From Hydractinia symbiolongicarpus (taxonomy: Eukaryota > Cnidaria > Hydrozoa > Anthoathecata > Hydractiniidae): a stretch of 64,000 nt of DNA. Location of the stretch: contig NC_079885.1 of NCBI RefSeq assembly GCF_029227915.1, positions 18,177,001 to 18,241,000 of the forward strand, written 5' to 3'. The notes under the pieces were generated by a model. The model was not told where the DNA came from, made no database searches, and worked only from the letters and a program-made list of their open reading frames with translations. Of this stretch, positions 9,526-22,919 are shown in pieces (within the stretch, counting starts at the first letter, position 1; each line of letters opens with the position of its first letter). The translations under genes were made by a program, and so were the position numbers.

Positions 9526-10074
9526 TCATTAGTCTAAATGAAAAAACGTGCAGGAGGCCATACGCGGGCCTATCTCTCATCTCGCTCACAGAGACTTGGT
9601 AAGCACGGTCCACTCAATGGCTTTCCAAATGCGAAGAGTGAAGGCCGCAGACGGCAGGGGTTGAGCCAAGGGCCTTTCGGCCGTATCCCGCTCACAAGTT
9701 TTTTTTTTTTTTTTAGCAGAATAATACATACGAGCTAATCAAAATCGGCTCGAGGAAAGAAATAAAGTTCAGAGACAACCAAAGGAGTCGAACTGCAGTA
9801 GAAACAAACTAGATGTAACGCAAGCCACTAGTACGACGTATTGCCTACAGGGACCACACTCTCCGAGACAGCGAACGCAACTTCCTAGTGATTCACGCGA
9901 ACGCACTCAACTAGGTGATGTAGATCAGAAAGGTGAAAGTCCTTGTGTCAAGTCTACACCTCACGATGCAGCACCTTTTAAGCGTCCTCTACGAACGGAC
10001 ACACTGGCAAGCGGCACACCACAAGCAAAGGTTAAGTCGGCTCAAAGGCACAACAGGTCGCGCCGACTTACGAC

Positions 10075-10195
10075 AACTCTGGGCTTTCTTCAGTTCACGC
10101 ACAAATCTTTCGCCTTTTACTAAAGATTTCCGTGGAGAAGGCCAAAACGATGAGTATATAGACGATTTTTCTACTGTCTCGCTTCGGCGGGACGA
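10075..10195 (+). ncRNA. U5: U5 snRNA, copy 16
   Basis: RNA as copy 1; promoter G to A at -31 (10044); T15 downstream. Confidence 0.95.
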
Positions 10196-10743
10196 TCACT
10201 AGTCTAAATGAAAAAACGTGCAGGAGGCCATACGCGGGCCTATCTCTCATCTCGCTCACAGAGACTTGGTAAGCACGGTCCACTCAATGGCTTTCCAAAT
10301 GCGAAGAGTGAAGGCCGCAGACGGCAGGGGTTGAGCCAAGGGCCTTTCGGCCGTATCCCGCTCACAAGTTTTTTTTTTTTTTTAGCAGAATAATACATAC
10401 GAGCTAATCAAAATCGGCTCGAGGAAAGAAATAAAGTTCAGAGACAACCAAAGGAGTCGAACTGCAGTAGAAACAAACTAGATGTAACGCAAGCCACTAG
10501 TACGACGTATTGCCTACAGGGACCACACTCTCCGAGACAGCGAACGCAACTTCCTAGTGATTCACGCGAACGCACTCAACTAGGTGATGTAGATCAGAAA
10601 GGTGAAAGTCCTTGTGTCAAGTCTACACCTCACGATGCAGCACCTTTTAAGCGTCCTCTACGAACGGACACACTGGCAAGCGGCACACCACAAGCAAAGG
10701 TTAAGTCGGCTCGAAGGCACAACAGGTCGCGCCGACTTACGAC

Positions 10744-10864
10744 AACTCTGGGCTTTCTTCAGTTCACGCACAAATCTTTCGCCTTTTACTAAAGATTTCC
10801 GTGGAGAAGGCCAAAACGATGAGTATATAGACGATTTTTCTACTGTCTCGCTTCGGCGGGACGA
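10744..10864 (+). ncRNA. U5: U5 snRNA, copy 17
   Basis: Matches copy 1. Confidence 0.95.
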
Positions 10865-11413
10865 TCACTAGTCTAAATGAAAAAACGTGCAGGAGGCCAT
10901 ACGCGGGCCTATCTCTCATCTCGCTCACAGAGACTTGGTAAGCACGGTCCACTCAATGGCTTTCCAAATGCGAAGAGTGAAGGCCGCAGACGGCAGGGGT
11001 TGAGCCAAGGGCCTTTCGGCCGTATCCCGCTCACAAGTTTTTTTTTTTTTTTTAGCAGAATAATACATACGAGCTAATCAAAATCGGCTCGAGGAAAGAA
11101 ATAAAGTTCAGAGACAACCAAAGGAGTCGAACTGCAGTAGAAACAAACTAGATGTAACGCAAGCCACTAGTACGACGTATTGCCTACAGGGACCACACTC
11201 TCCGAGACAGCGAACGCAACTTCCTAGTGATTCACGCGAACGCACTCAACTAGGTGATGTAGATCAGAAAGGTGAAAGTCCTTGTGTCAAGTCTACACCT
11301 CACGATGCAGCACCTTTTAAGCGTCCTCTACGAACGGACACACTGGCAAGCGGCACACCACAAGCAAAGGTTAAGTCGGCTCGAAGGCACAACAGGTCGC
11401 GCCGACTTACGAC

Positions 11414-11534
11414 AACTCTGGGCTTTCTTCAGTTCACGCACAAATCTTTCGCCTTTTACTAAAGATTTCCGTGGAGAAGGCCAAAACGATGAGTATATAG
11501 ACGATTTTTCTACTGTCTCGCTTCGGCGGGACGA
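11414..11534 (+). ncRNA. U5: U5 snRNA, copy 18
   Basis: Matches copy 1; T15 downstream. Confidence 0.95.
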
Positions 11535-12082
11535 TCACTAGTCTAAATGAAAAAACGTGCAGGAGGCCATACGCGGGCCTATCTCTCATCTCGCTCACAG
11601 AGACTTGGTAAGCACGGTCCACTCAATGGCTTTCCAAATGCGAAGAGTGAAGGCCGCAGACGGCAGGGGTTGAGCCAAGGGCCTTTCGGCCGTATCCCGC
11701 TCACAAGTTTTTTTTTTTTTTTAGCAGAATAATACATACGAGCTAATCAAAATCGGCTCGAGGAAAGAAATAAAGTTCAGAGACAACCAAAGGAGTCGAA
11801 CTGCAGTAGAAACAAACTAGATGTAACGCAAGCCACTAGTACGACGTATTGCCTACAGGGACCACACTCTCCGAGACAGCGAACGCAACTTCCTAGTGAT
11901 TCACGCGAACGCACTCAACTAGGTGATGTAGATCAGAAAGGTGAAAGTCCTTGTGTCAAGTCTACACCTCACGATGCAGCACCTTTTAAGCGTCCTCTAC
12001 GAACGGACACACTGGCAAGCGGCACACCACAAGCAAAGGTTAAGTCGGCTCGAAGGCACAACAGGTCGCGCCGACTTACGAC

Positions 12083-12203
12083 AACTCTGGGCTTTCTTCA
12101 GTTCACGCACAAATCTTTCGCCTTTTACTAAAGATTTCCGTGGAGAAGGCCAAAACGATGAGTATATAGACGATTTTTCTACTGTCTCGCTTCGGCGGGA
12201 CGA
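12083..12203 (+). ncRNA. U5: U5 snRNA, copy 19
   Basis: Matches copy 1. Confidence 0.95.
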
Positions 12204-12752
12204 TCACTAGTCTAAATGAAAAAACGTGCAGGAGGCCATACGCGGGCCTATCTCTCATCTCGCTCACAGAGACTTGGTAAGCACGGTCCACTCAATGGCT
12301 TTCCAAATGCGAAGAGTGAAGGCCGCAGACGGCAGGGGTTGAGCCAAGGGCCTTTCGGCCGTATCCCGCTCACAAGTTTTTTTTTTTTTTTTAGCAGAAT
12401 AATACATACGAGCTAATCAAAATCGGCTCGAGGAAAGAAATAAAGTTCAGAGACAACCAAAGGAGTCGAACTGCAGTAGAAACAAACTAGATGTAACGCA
12501 AGCCACTAGTACGACGTATTGCCTACAGGGACCACACTCTCCGAGACAGCGAACGCAACTTCCTAGTGATTCACGCGAACGCACTCAACTAGGTGATGTA
12601 GATCAGAAAGGTGAAAGTCCTTGTGTCAAGTCTACACCTCACGATGCAGCACCTTTTAAGCGTCCTCTACGAACGGACACACTGGCAAGCGGCACACCAC
12701 AAGCAAAGGTTAAGTCGGCTCAAAGGCACAACAGGTCGCGCCGACTTACGAC

Positions 12753-12873
12753 AACTCTGGGCTTTCTTCAGTTCACGCACAAATCTTTCGCCTTTTACTA
12801 AAGATTTCCGTGGAGAAGGCCAAAACGATGAGTATATAGACGATTTTTCTACTGTCTCGCTTCGGCGGGACGA
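12753..12873 (+). ncRNA. U5: U5 snRNA, copy 20
   Basis: RNA as copy 1; A at -31 (12722); T15. Partner of copy 36 in the 16-unit duplication. Confidence 0.95.
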
Positions 12874-13421
12874 TCACTAGTCTAAATGAAAAAACGTGCA
12901 GGAGGCCATACGCGGGCCTATCTCTCATCTCGCTCACAGAGACTTGGTAAGCACGGTCCACTCAATGGCTTTCCAAATGCGAAGAGTGAAGGCCGCAGAC
13001 GGCAGGGGTTGAGCCAAGGGCCTTTCGGCCGTATCCCGCTCACAAGTTTTTTTTTTTTTTTAGCAGAATAATACATACGAGCTAATCAAAATCGGCTCGA
13101 GGAAAGAAATAAAGTTCAGAGACAACCAAAGGAGTCGAACTGCAGTAGAAACAAACTAGATGTAACGCAAGCCACTAGTACGACGTATTGCCTACAGGGA
13201 CCACACTCTCCGAGACAGCGAACGCAACTTCCTAGTGATTCACGCGAACGCACTCAACTAGGTGATGTAGATCAGAAAGGTGAAAGTCCTTGTGTCAAGT
13301 CTACACCTCACGATGCAGCACCTTTTAAGCGTCCTCTACGAACGGACACACTGGCAAGCGGCACACCACAAGCAAAGGTTAAGTCGGCTCGAAGGCACAA
13401 CAGGTCGCGCCGACTTACGAC

Positions 13422-13542
13422 AACTCTGGGCTTTCTTCAGTTCACGCACAAATCTTTCGCCTTTTACTAAAGATTTCCGTGGAGAAGGCCAAAACGATGA
13501 GTATATAGACGATTTTTCTACTGTCTCGCTTCGGCGGGACGA
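13422..13542 (+). ncRNA. U5: U5 snRNA, copy 21
   Basis: Matches copy 1. Confidence 0.95.
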
Positions 13543-14091
13543 TCACTAGTCTAAATGAAAAAACGTGCAGGAGGCCATACGCGGGCCTATCTCTCATCTC
13601 GCTCACAGAGACTTGGTAAGCACGGTCCACTCAATGGCTTTCCAAATGCGAAGAGTGAAGGCCGCAGACGGCAGGGGTTGAGCCAAGGGCCTTTCGGCCG
13701 TATCCCGCTCACAAGTTTTTTTTTTTTTTTTAGCAGAATAATACATACGAGCTAATCAAAATCGGCTCGAGGAAAGAAATAAAGTTCAGAGACAACCAAA
13801 GGAGTCGAACTGCAGTAGAAACAAACTAGATGTAACGCAAGCCACTAGTACGACGTATTGCCTACAGGGACCACACTCTCCGAGACAGCGAACGCAACTT
13901 CCTAGTGATTCACGCGAACGCACTCAACTAGGTGATGTAGATCAGAAAGGTGAAAGTCCTTGTGTCAAGTCTACACCTCACGATGCAGCACCTTTTAAGC
14001 GTCCTCTACGAACGGACACACTGGCAAGCGGCACACCACAAGCAAAGGTTAAGTCGGCTCAAAGGCACAACAGGTCGCGCCGACTTACGAC

Positions 14092-14212
14092 AACTCTGGG
14101 CTTTCTTCAGTTCACGCACAAATCTTTCGCCTTTTACTAAAGATTTCCGTGGAGAAGGCCAAAACGATGAGTATATAGACGATTTTTCTACTGTCTCGCT
14201 TCGGCGGGACGA
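14092..14212 (+). ncRNA. U5: U5 snRNA, copy 22
   Basis: RNA as copy 1; A at -31 (14061). Partner of copy 38. Confidence 0.95.
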
Positions 14213-14761
14213 TCACTAGTCTAAATGAAAAAACGTGCAGGAGGCCATACGCGGGCCTATCTCTCATCTCGCTCACAGAGACTTGGTAAGCACGGTCCAC
14301 TCAATGGCTTTCCAAATGCGAAGAGTGAAGGCCGCAGACGGCAGGGGTTGAGCCAAGGGCCTTTCGGCCGTATCCCGCTCACAAGTTTTTTTTTTTTTTT
14401 TAGCAGAATAATACATACGAGCTAATCAAAATCGGCTCGAGGAAAGAAATAAAGTTCAGAGACAACCAAAGGAGTCGAACTGCAGTAGAAACAAACTAGA
14501 TGTAACGCAAGCCACTAGTACGACGTATTGCCTACAGGGACCACACTCTCCGAGACAGCGAACGCAACTTCCTAGTGATTCACGCGAACGCACTCAACTA
14601 GGTGATGTAGATCAGAAAGGTGAAAGTCCTTGTGTCAAGTCTACACCTCACGATGCAGCACCTTTTAAGCGTCCTCTACGAACGGACACACTGGCAAGCG
14701 GCACACCACAAGCAAAGGTTAAGTCGGCTCGAAGGCACAACAGGTCGCGCCGACTTACGAC

Positions 14762-14882
14762 AACTCTGGGCTTTCTTCAGTTCACGCACAAATCTTTCGC
14801 CTTTTACTAAAGATTTCCGTGGAGAAGGCCAAAACGATGAGTATATAGACGATTTTTCTACTGTCTCGCTTCGGCGGGACGA
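14762..14882 (+). ncRNA. U5: U5 snRNA, copy 23
   Basis: Matches copy 1. Confidence 0.95.
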
Positions 14883-15431
14883 TCACTAGTCTAAATGAAA
14901 AAACGTGCAGGAGGCCATACGCGGGCCTATCTCTCATCTCGCTCACAGAGACTTGGTAAGCACGGTCCACTCAATGGCTTTCCAAATGCGAAGAGTGAAG
15001 GCCGCAGACGGCAGGGGTTGAGCCAAGGGCCTTTCGGCCGTATCCCGCTCACAAGTTTTTTTTTTTTTTTTAGCAGAATAATACATACGAGCTAATCAAA
15101 ATCGGCTCGAGGAAAGAAATAAAGTTCAGAGACAACCAAAGGAGTCGAACTGCAGTAGAAACAAACTAGATGTAACGCAAGCCACTAGTACGACGTATTG
15201 CCTACAGGGACCACACTCTCCGAGACAGCGAACGCAACTTCCTAGTGATTCACGCGAACGCACTCAACTAGGTGATGTAGATCAGAAAGGTGAAAGTCCT
15301 TGTGTCAAGTCTACACCTCACGATGCAGCACCTTTTAAGCGTCCTCTACGAACGGACACACTGGCAAGCGGCACACCACAAGCAAAGGTTAAGTCGGCTC
15401 GAAGGCACAACAGGTCGCGCCGACTTACGAC

Positions 15432-15552
15432 AACTCTGGGCTTTCTTCAGTTCACGCACAAATCTTTCGCCTTTTACTAAAGATTTCCGTGGAGAAGGCC
15501 AAAACGATGAGTATATAGACGATTTTTCTACTGTCTCGCTTCGGCGGGACGA
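15432..15552 (+). ncRNA. U5: U5 snRNA, copy 24
   Basis: Matches copy 1. Confidence 0.95.
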
Positions 15553-16101
15553 TCACTAGTCTAAATGAAAAAACGTGCAGGAGGCCATACGCGGGCCTAT
15601 CTCTCATCTCGCTCACAGAGACTTGGTAAGCACGGTCCACTCAATGGCTTTCCAAATGCGAAGAGTGAAGGCCGCAGACGGCAGGGGTTGAGCCAAGGGC
15701 CTTTCGGCCGTATCCCGCTCACAAGTTTTTTTTTTTTTTTTAGCAGAATAATACATACGAGCTAATCAAAATCGGCTCGAGGAAAGAAATAAAGTTCAGA
15801 GACAACCAAAGGAGTCGAACTGCAGTAGAAACAAACTAGATGTAACGCAAGCCACTAGTACGACGTATTGCCTACAGGGACCACACTCTCCGAGACAGCG
15901 AACGCAACTTCCTAGTGATTCACGCGAACGCACTCAACTAGGTGATGTAGATCAGAAAGGTGAAAGTCCTTGTGTCAAGTCTACACCTCACGATGCAGCA
16001 CCTTTTAAGCGTCCTCTACGAACGGACACACTGGCAAGCGGCACACCACAAGCAAAGGTTAAGTCGGCTCGAAGGCACAACAGGTCGCGCCGACTTACGA
16101 C

Positions 16102-16222
16102 AACTCTGGGCTTTCTTCAGTTCACGCACAAATCTTTCGCCTTTTACTAAAGATTTCCGTGGAGAAGGCCAAAACGATGAGTATATAGACGATTTTTCTA
16201 CTGTCTCGCTTCGGCGGGACGA
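16102..16222 (+). ncRNA. U5: U5 snRNA, copy 25
   Basis: Matches copy 1. Confidence 0.95.
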
Positions 16223-16771
16223 TCACTAGTCTAAATGAAAAAACGTGCAGGAGGCCATACGCGGGCCTATCTCTCATCTCGCTCACAGAGACTTGGTAAG
16301 CACGGTCCACTCAATGGCTTTCCAAATGCGAAGAGTGAAGGCCGCAGACGGCAGGGGTTGAGCCAAGGGCCTTTCGGCCGTATCCCGCTCACAAGTTTTT
16401 TTTTTTTTTTTAGCAGAATAATACATACGAGCTAATCAAAATCGGCTCGAGGAAAGAAATAAAGTTCAGAGACAACCAAAGGAGTCGAACTGCAGTAGAA
16501 ACAAACTAGATGTAACGCAAGCCACTAGTACGACGTATTGCCTACAGGGACCACACTCTCCGAGACAGCGAACGCAACTTCCTAGTGATTCACGCGAACG
16601 CACTCAACTAGGTGATGTAGATCAGAAAGGTGAAAGTCCTTGTGTCAAGTCTACACCTCACGATGCAGCACCTTTTAAGCGTCCTCTACGAACGGACACA
16701 CTGGCAAGCGGCACACCACAAGCAAAGGTTAAGTCGGCTCGAAGGCACAACAGGTCGCGCCGACTTACGAC

Positions 16772-16892
16772 AACTCTGGGCTTTCTTCAGTTCACGCACA
16801 AATCTTTCGCCTTTTACTAAAGATTTCCGTGGAGAAGGCCAAAACGATGAGTATATAGACGATTTTTCTACTGTCTCGCTTCGGCGGGACGA
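16772..16892 (+). ncRNA. U5: U5 snRNA, copy 26
   Basis: Matches copy 1. Confidence 0.95.
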
Positions 16893-17441
16893 TCACTAGT
16901 CTAAATGAAAAAACGTGCAGGAGGCCATACGCGGGCCTATCTCTCATCTCGCTCACAGAGACTTGGTAAGCACGGTCCACTCAATGGCTTTCCAAATGCG
17001 AAGAGTGAAGGCCGCAGACGGCAGGGGTTGAGCCAAGGGCCTTTCGGCCGTATCCCGCTCACAAGTTTTTTTTTTTTTTTTAGCAGAATAATACATACGA
17101 GCTAATCAAAATCGGCTCGAGGAAAGAAATAAAGTTCAGAGACAACCAAAGGAGTCGAACTGCAGTAGAAACAAACTAGATGTAACGCAAGCCACTAGTA
17201 CGACGTATTGCCTACAGGGACCACACTCTCCGAGACAGCGAACGCAACTTCCTAGTGATTCACGCGAACGCACTCAACTAGGTGATGTAGATCAGAAAGG
17301 TGAAAGTCCTTGTGTCAAGTCTACACCTCACGATGCAGCACCTTTTAAGCGTCCTCTACGAACGGACACACTGGCAAGCGGCACACCACAAGCAAAGGTT
17401 AAGTCGGCTCGAAGGCACAACAGGTCGCGCCGACTTACGAC

Positions 17442-17562
17442 AACTCTTGGCTTTCTTCAGTTCACGCACAAATCTTTCGCCTTTTACTAAAGATTTCCGT
17501 GGAGAAGGCCAAAACGATGAGTATATAGACGATTTTTCTACTGTCTCGCTTCGGCGGGACGA
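17442..17562 (+). ncRNA. U5: U5 snRNA, copy 27
   Basis: G to T at nt 7 (17448) changes the conserved CTCTGG 5' segment to CTCTTG; absent from its duplication partner, copy 43. Confidence 0.94.
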
Positions 17563-18111
17563 TCACTAGTCTAAATGAAAAAACGTGCAGGAGGCCATAC
17601 GCGGGCCTATCTCTCATCTCGCTCACAGAGACTTGGTAAGCACGGTCCACTCAATGGCTTTCCAAATGCGAAGAGTGAAGGCCGCAGACGGCAGGGGTTG
17701 AGCCAAGGGCCTTTCGGCCGTATCCCGCTCACAAGTTTTTTTTTTTTTTTTAGCAGAATAATACATACGAGCTAATCAAAATCGGCTCGAGGAAAGAAAT
17801 AAAGTTCAGAGACAACCAAAGGAGTCGAACTGCAGTAGAAACAAACTAGATGTAACGCAAGCCACTAGTACGACGTATTGCCTACAGGGACCACACTCTC
17901 CGAGACAGCGAACGCAACTTCCTAGTGATTCACGCGAACGCACTCAACTAGGTGATGTAGATCAGAAAGGTGAAAGTCCTTGTGTCAAGTCTACACCTCA
18001 CGATGCAGCACCTTTTAAGCGTCCTCTACGAACGGACACACTGGCAAGCGGCACACCACAAGCAAAGGTTAAGTCGGCTCGAAGGCACAACAGGTCGCGC
18101 CGACTTACGAC

Positions 18112-18232
18112 AACTCTGGGCTTTCTTCAGTTCACGCACAAATCTTTCGCCTTTTACTAAAGATTTCCGTGGAGAAGGCCAAAACGATGAGTATATAGAC
18201 GATTTTTCTACTGTCTCGCTTCGGCGGGACGA
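18112..18232 (+). ncRNA. U5: U5 snRNA, copy 28
   Basis: Matches copy 1. Confidence 0.95.
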
Positions 18233-18781
18233 TCACTAGTCTAAATGAAAAAACGTGCAGGAGGCCATACGCGGGCCTATCTCTCATCTCGCTCACAGAG
18301 ACTTGGTAAGCACGGTCCACTCAATGGCTTTCCAAATGCGAAGAGTGAAGGCCGCAGACGGCAGGGGTTGAGCCAAGGGCCTTTCGGCCGTATCCCGCTC
18401 ACAAGTTTTTTTTTTTTTTTTAGCAGAATAATACATACGAGCTAATCAAAATCGGCTCGAGGAAAGAAATAAAGTTCAGAGACAACCAAAGGAGTCGAAC
18501 TGCAGTAGAAACAAACTAGATGTAACGCAAGCCACTAGTACGACGTATTGCCTACAGGGACCACACTCTCCGAGACAGCGAACGCAACTTCCTAGTGATT
18601 CACGCGAACGCACTCAACTAGGTGATGTAGATCAGAAAGGTGAAAGTCCTTGTGTCAAGTCTACACCTCACGATGCAGCACCTTTTAAGCGTCCTCTACG
18701 AACGGACACACTGGCAAGCGGCACACCACAAGCAAAGCTTAAGTCGGCTCGAAGGCACAACAGGTCGCGCCGACTTACGAC

Positions 18782-18902
18782 AACTCTGGGCTTTCTTCAG
18801 ATCACGCACAAATCTTTCGCCTTTTACTAAAGATTTCCGTGGAGAAGGCCAAAACGATGAGTATATAGACGATTTTTCTACTGTCTCGCTTCGGCGGGAC
18901 GA
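18782..18902 (+). ncRNA. U5: U5 snRNA, copy 29
   Basis: T to A at nt 20 (18801), in the internal loop below the upper stem, and G to C at -44 (18738) in the PSE-like element; T15 downstream. Confidence 0.94.
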
Positions 18903-19450
18903 TCACTAGTCTAAATGAAAAAACGTGCAGGAGGCCATACGCGGGCCTATCTCTCATCTCGCTCACAGAGACTTGGTAAGCACGGTCCACTCAATGGCTT
19001 TCCAAATGCGAAGAGTGAAGGCCGCAGACGGCAGGGGTTGAGCCAAGGGCCTTTCGGCCGTATCCCGCTCACAAGTTTTTTTTTTTTTTTAGCAGAATAA
19101 TACATACGAGCTAATCAAAATCGGCTCGAGGAAAGAAATAAAGTTCAGAGACAACCAAAGGAGTCGAACTGCAGTAGAAACAAACTAGATGTAACGCAAG
19201 CCACTAGTACGACGTATTGCCTACAGGGACCACACTCTCCGAGACAGCGAACGCAACTTCCTAGTGATTCACGCGAACGCACTCAACTAGGTGATGTAGA
19301 TCAGAAAGGTGAAAGTCCTTGTGTCAAGTCTACACCTCACGATGCAGCACCTTTTAAGCGTCCTCTACGAACGGACACACTGGCAAGCGGCACACCACAA
19401 GCAAAGGTTAAGTCGGCTCGAAGGCACAACAGGTCGCGCCGACTTACGAC

Positions 19451-19571
19451 AACTCTGGGCTTTCTTCAGTTCACGCACAAATCTTTCGCCTTTTACTAAA
19501 GATTTCCGTGGAGAAGGCCAAAACGATGAGTATATAGACCATTTTTCTACTGTCTCGCTTCGGCGGGACGA
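19451..19571 (+). ncRNA. U5: U5 snRNA, copy 30
   Basis: G to C at nt 90 (19540), the base before the Sm-type site. The second element has C to T at 19724 in a hairpin loop; T14. Confidence 0.94.
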
Positions 19572-20118
19572 TCACTAGTCTAAATGAAAAAACGTGCAGG
19601 AGGCCATACGCGGGCCTATCTCTCATCTCGCTCACAGAGACTTGGTAAGCACGGTCCACTCAATGGCTTTCCAAATGCGAAGAGTGAAGGCCGCAGACGG
19701 CAGGGGTTGAGCCAAGGGCCTTTTGGCCGTATCCCGCTCACAAGTTTTTTTTTTTTTTAGCAGAATAATACATACGAGCTAATCAAAATCGGCTCGAGGA
19801 AAGAAATAAAGTTCAGAGACAACCAAAGGAGTCGAACTGCAGTAGAAACAAACTAGATGTAACGCAAGCCACTAGTACGACGTATTGCCTACAGGGACCA
19901 CACTCTCCGAGACAGCGAACGCAACTTCCTAGTGATTCACGCGAACGCACTCAACTAGGTGATGTAGATCAGAAAGGTGAAAGTCCTTGTGTCAAGTCTA
20001 CACCTCACGATGCAGCACCTTTTAAGCGTCCTCTACGAACGGACACACTGGCAAGCGGCACACCACAAGCAAAGGTTAAGTCGGCTCGAAGGCACAACAC
20101 GTCGCGCCGACTTACGAC

Positions 20119-20239
20119 AACTCTGGGCTTTCTTCAGTTCACGCACAAATCTTTCGCCTTTTACTAAAGATTTCCGTGGAGAAGGCCAAAACGATGAGTA
20201 TATAGACGATTTTTCTACTGTCTCGCTTCGGCGGGACGA
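20119..20239 (+). ncRNA. U5: U5 snRNA, copy 31
   Basis: RNA as copy 1; G to C at -19 (20100) in the promoter palindrome centre, and A to T just after the T-run. Confidence 0.95.
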
Positions 20240-20788
20240 TCACTAGTCTAAATGAAAAAACGTGCAGGAGGCCATACGCGGGCCTATCTCTCATCTCGCT
20301 CACAGAGACTTGGTAAGCACGGTCCACTCAATGGCTTTCCAAATGCGAAGAGTGAAGGCCGCAGACGGCAGGGGTTGAGCCAAGGGCCTTTCGGCCGTAT
20401 CCCGCTCACAAGTTTTTTTTTTTTTTTTAGCAGAATATTACATACGAGCTAATCAAAATCGGCTCGAGGAAAGAAATAAAGTTCAGAGACAACCAAAGGA
20501 GTCGAACTGCAGTAGAAACAAACTAGATGTAACGCAAGCCACTAGTACGACGTATTGCCTACAGGGACCACACTCTCCGAGACAGCGAACGCAACTTCCT
20601 AGTGATTCACGCGAACGCACTCAACTAGGTGATGTAGATCAGAAAGGTGAAAGTCCTTGTGTCAAGTCTACACCTCACGATGCAGCACCTTTTAAGCGTC
20701 CTCTACGAACGGACACACTGGCAAGCGGCACACCACAAGCAAAGGTTAAGTCGGCTCGAAGGCACAACAGGTCGCGCCGACTTACGAC

Positions 20789-20909
20789 AACTCTGGGCTT
20801 TCTTCAGTTCACGCACAAATCTTTCGCCTTTTACTAAAGATTTCCGTGGAGAAGGCCAAAACGATGAGTATATAGACGATTTTTCTACTGTCTCGCTTCG
20901 GCGGGACGA
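20789..20909 (+). ncRNA. U5: U5 snRNA, copy 32
   Basis: Matches copy 1. Confidence 0.95.
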
Positions 20910-21458
20910 TCACTAGTCTAAATGAAAAAACGTGCAGGAGGCCATACGCGGGCCTATCTCTCATCTCGCTCACAGAGACTTGGTAAGCACGGTCCACTCA
21001 ATGGCTTTCCAAATGCGAAGAGTGAAGGCCGCAGACGGCAGGGGTTGAGCCAAGGGCCTTTCGGCCGTATCCCGCTCACAAGTTTTTTTTTTTTTTTTAG
21101 CAGAATAATACATACGAGCTAATCAAAATCGGCTCGAGGAAAGAAATAAAGTTCAGAGACAACCAAAGGAGTCGAACTGCAGTAGAAACAAACTAGATGT
21201 AACGCAAGCCACTAGTACGACGTATTGCCTACAGGGACCACACTCTCCGAGACAGCGAACGCAACTTCCTAGTGATTCACGCGAACGCACTCAACTAGGT
21301 GATGTAGATCAGAAAGGTGAAAGTCCTTGTGTCAAGTCTACACCTCACGATGCAGCACCTTTCAAGCGTCCTCTACGAACGGACACACTGGCAAGCGGCA
21401 CACCACAAGCAAAGGTTAAGTCGGCTCGAAGGCACAACAGGTCGCGCCGACTTACGAC

Positions 21459-21579
21459 AACTCTGGGCTTTCTTCAGTTCACGCAAAAATCTTTCGCCTT
21501 TTACTAAAGATTTCCGTGGAGAAGGCCAAAACGATGAGTATATAGACGATTTTTCTACTGTCTCGCTTCGGCGGGACGA
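21459..21579 (+). ncRNA. U5: U5 snRNA, copy 33
   Basis: C to A at nt 28 (21486), in the asymmetric internal loop beside the loop I stem; spacer T to C at 21363. Confidence 0.94.
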
Positions 21580-22128
21580 TCACTAGTCTAAATGAAAAAA
21601 CGTGCAGGAGGCCATACGCGGGCCTATCTCTCATCTCGCTCACAGAGACTTGGTAAGCACGGTCCACTCAATGGCTTTCCAAATGCGAAGAGTGAAGGCC
21701 GCAGACGGCAGGGGTTGAGCCAAGGGCCTTTCGGCCGTATCCCGCTCACAAGTTTTTTTTTTTTTTTTAGCAGAATAATACATACGAGCTAATCAAAATC
21801 GGCTCGAGGAAAGAAATAAAGTTCAGAGACAACCAAAGGAGTCGAACTGCAGTAGAAACAAACTAGATGTAACGCAAGCCACTAGTACGACGTATTGCCT
21901 ACAGGGACCACACTCTCCGAGACAGCGAACGCAACTTCCTAGTGATTCACGCGAACGCACTCAACTAGGTGATGTAGATCAGAAAGGTGAAAGTCCTTGT
22001 GTCAAGTCTACACCTCACGATGCAGCACCTTTTAAGCGTCCTCTACGAACGGACACACTGGCAAGCGGCACACCACAAGCAAAGGTTAAGTCGGCTCGAA
22101 GGCACAACAGGTCGCGCCGACTTACGAC

Positions 22129-22249
22129 AACTCTGGGCTTTCTTCAGTTCACGCACAAATCTTTCGCCTTTTACTAAAGATTTCCGTGGAGAAGGCCAAA
22201 ACGATGAGTATATAGACGATTTTTCTACTGTCTCGCTTCGGCGGGACGA
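22129..22249 (+). ncRNA. U5: U5 snRNA, copy 34
   Basis: RNA as copy 1. Downstream G to T at 22344 breaks a pair of the GGCTTTC/GAAGGCC hairpin; also A to T at 22380 and A to G at 22505. Confidence 0.95.
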
Positions 22250-22798
22250 TCACTAGTCTAAATGAAAAAACGTGCAGGAGGCCATACGCGGGCCTATCTC
22301 TCATCTCGCTCACAGAGACTTGGTAAGCACGGTCCACTCAATGTCTTTCCAAATGCGAAGAGTGAAGGCCGCAGACGGCTGGGGTTGAGCCAAGGGCCTT
22401 TCGGCCGTATCCCGCTCACAAGTTTTTTTTTTTTTTTTAGCAGAATAATACATACGAGCTAATCAAAATCGGCTCGAGGAAAGAAATAAAGTTCAGAGAC
22501 AACCGAAGGAGTCGAACTGCAGTAGAAACAAACTAGATGTAACGCAAGCCACTAGTACGACGTATTGCCTACAGGGACCACACTCTCCGAGACAGCGAAC
22601 GCAACTTCCTAGTGATTCACGCGAACGCACTCAACTAGGTGATGTAGATCAGAAAGGTGAAAGTCCTTGTGTCAAGTCTACACCTCACGATGCAGCACCT
22701 TTTAAGCGTCCTCTACGAACGGACACACTGGCAAGCGGCACACCACAAGCAAAGGTTAAGTCGGCTCGAAGGCACAACAGGTCGCGCCGACTTACGAC

Positions 22799-22919
22799 AA
22801 CTCTGGGCTTTCTTCAGTTCACGCACAAATCTTTCGCCTTTTACTAAAGATTTCCGTGGAGAAGGCCAAAACGATGAGTATATAGACGATTTTTCTACTG
22901 TCTCGCTTCGGCGGGACGA
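22799..22919 (+). ncRNA. U5: U5 snRNA, copy 35
   Basis: Matches copy 1. Confidence 0.95.
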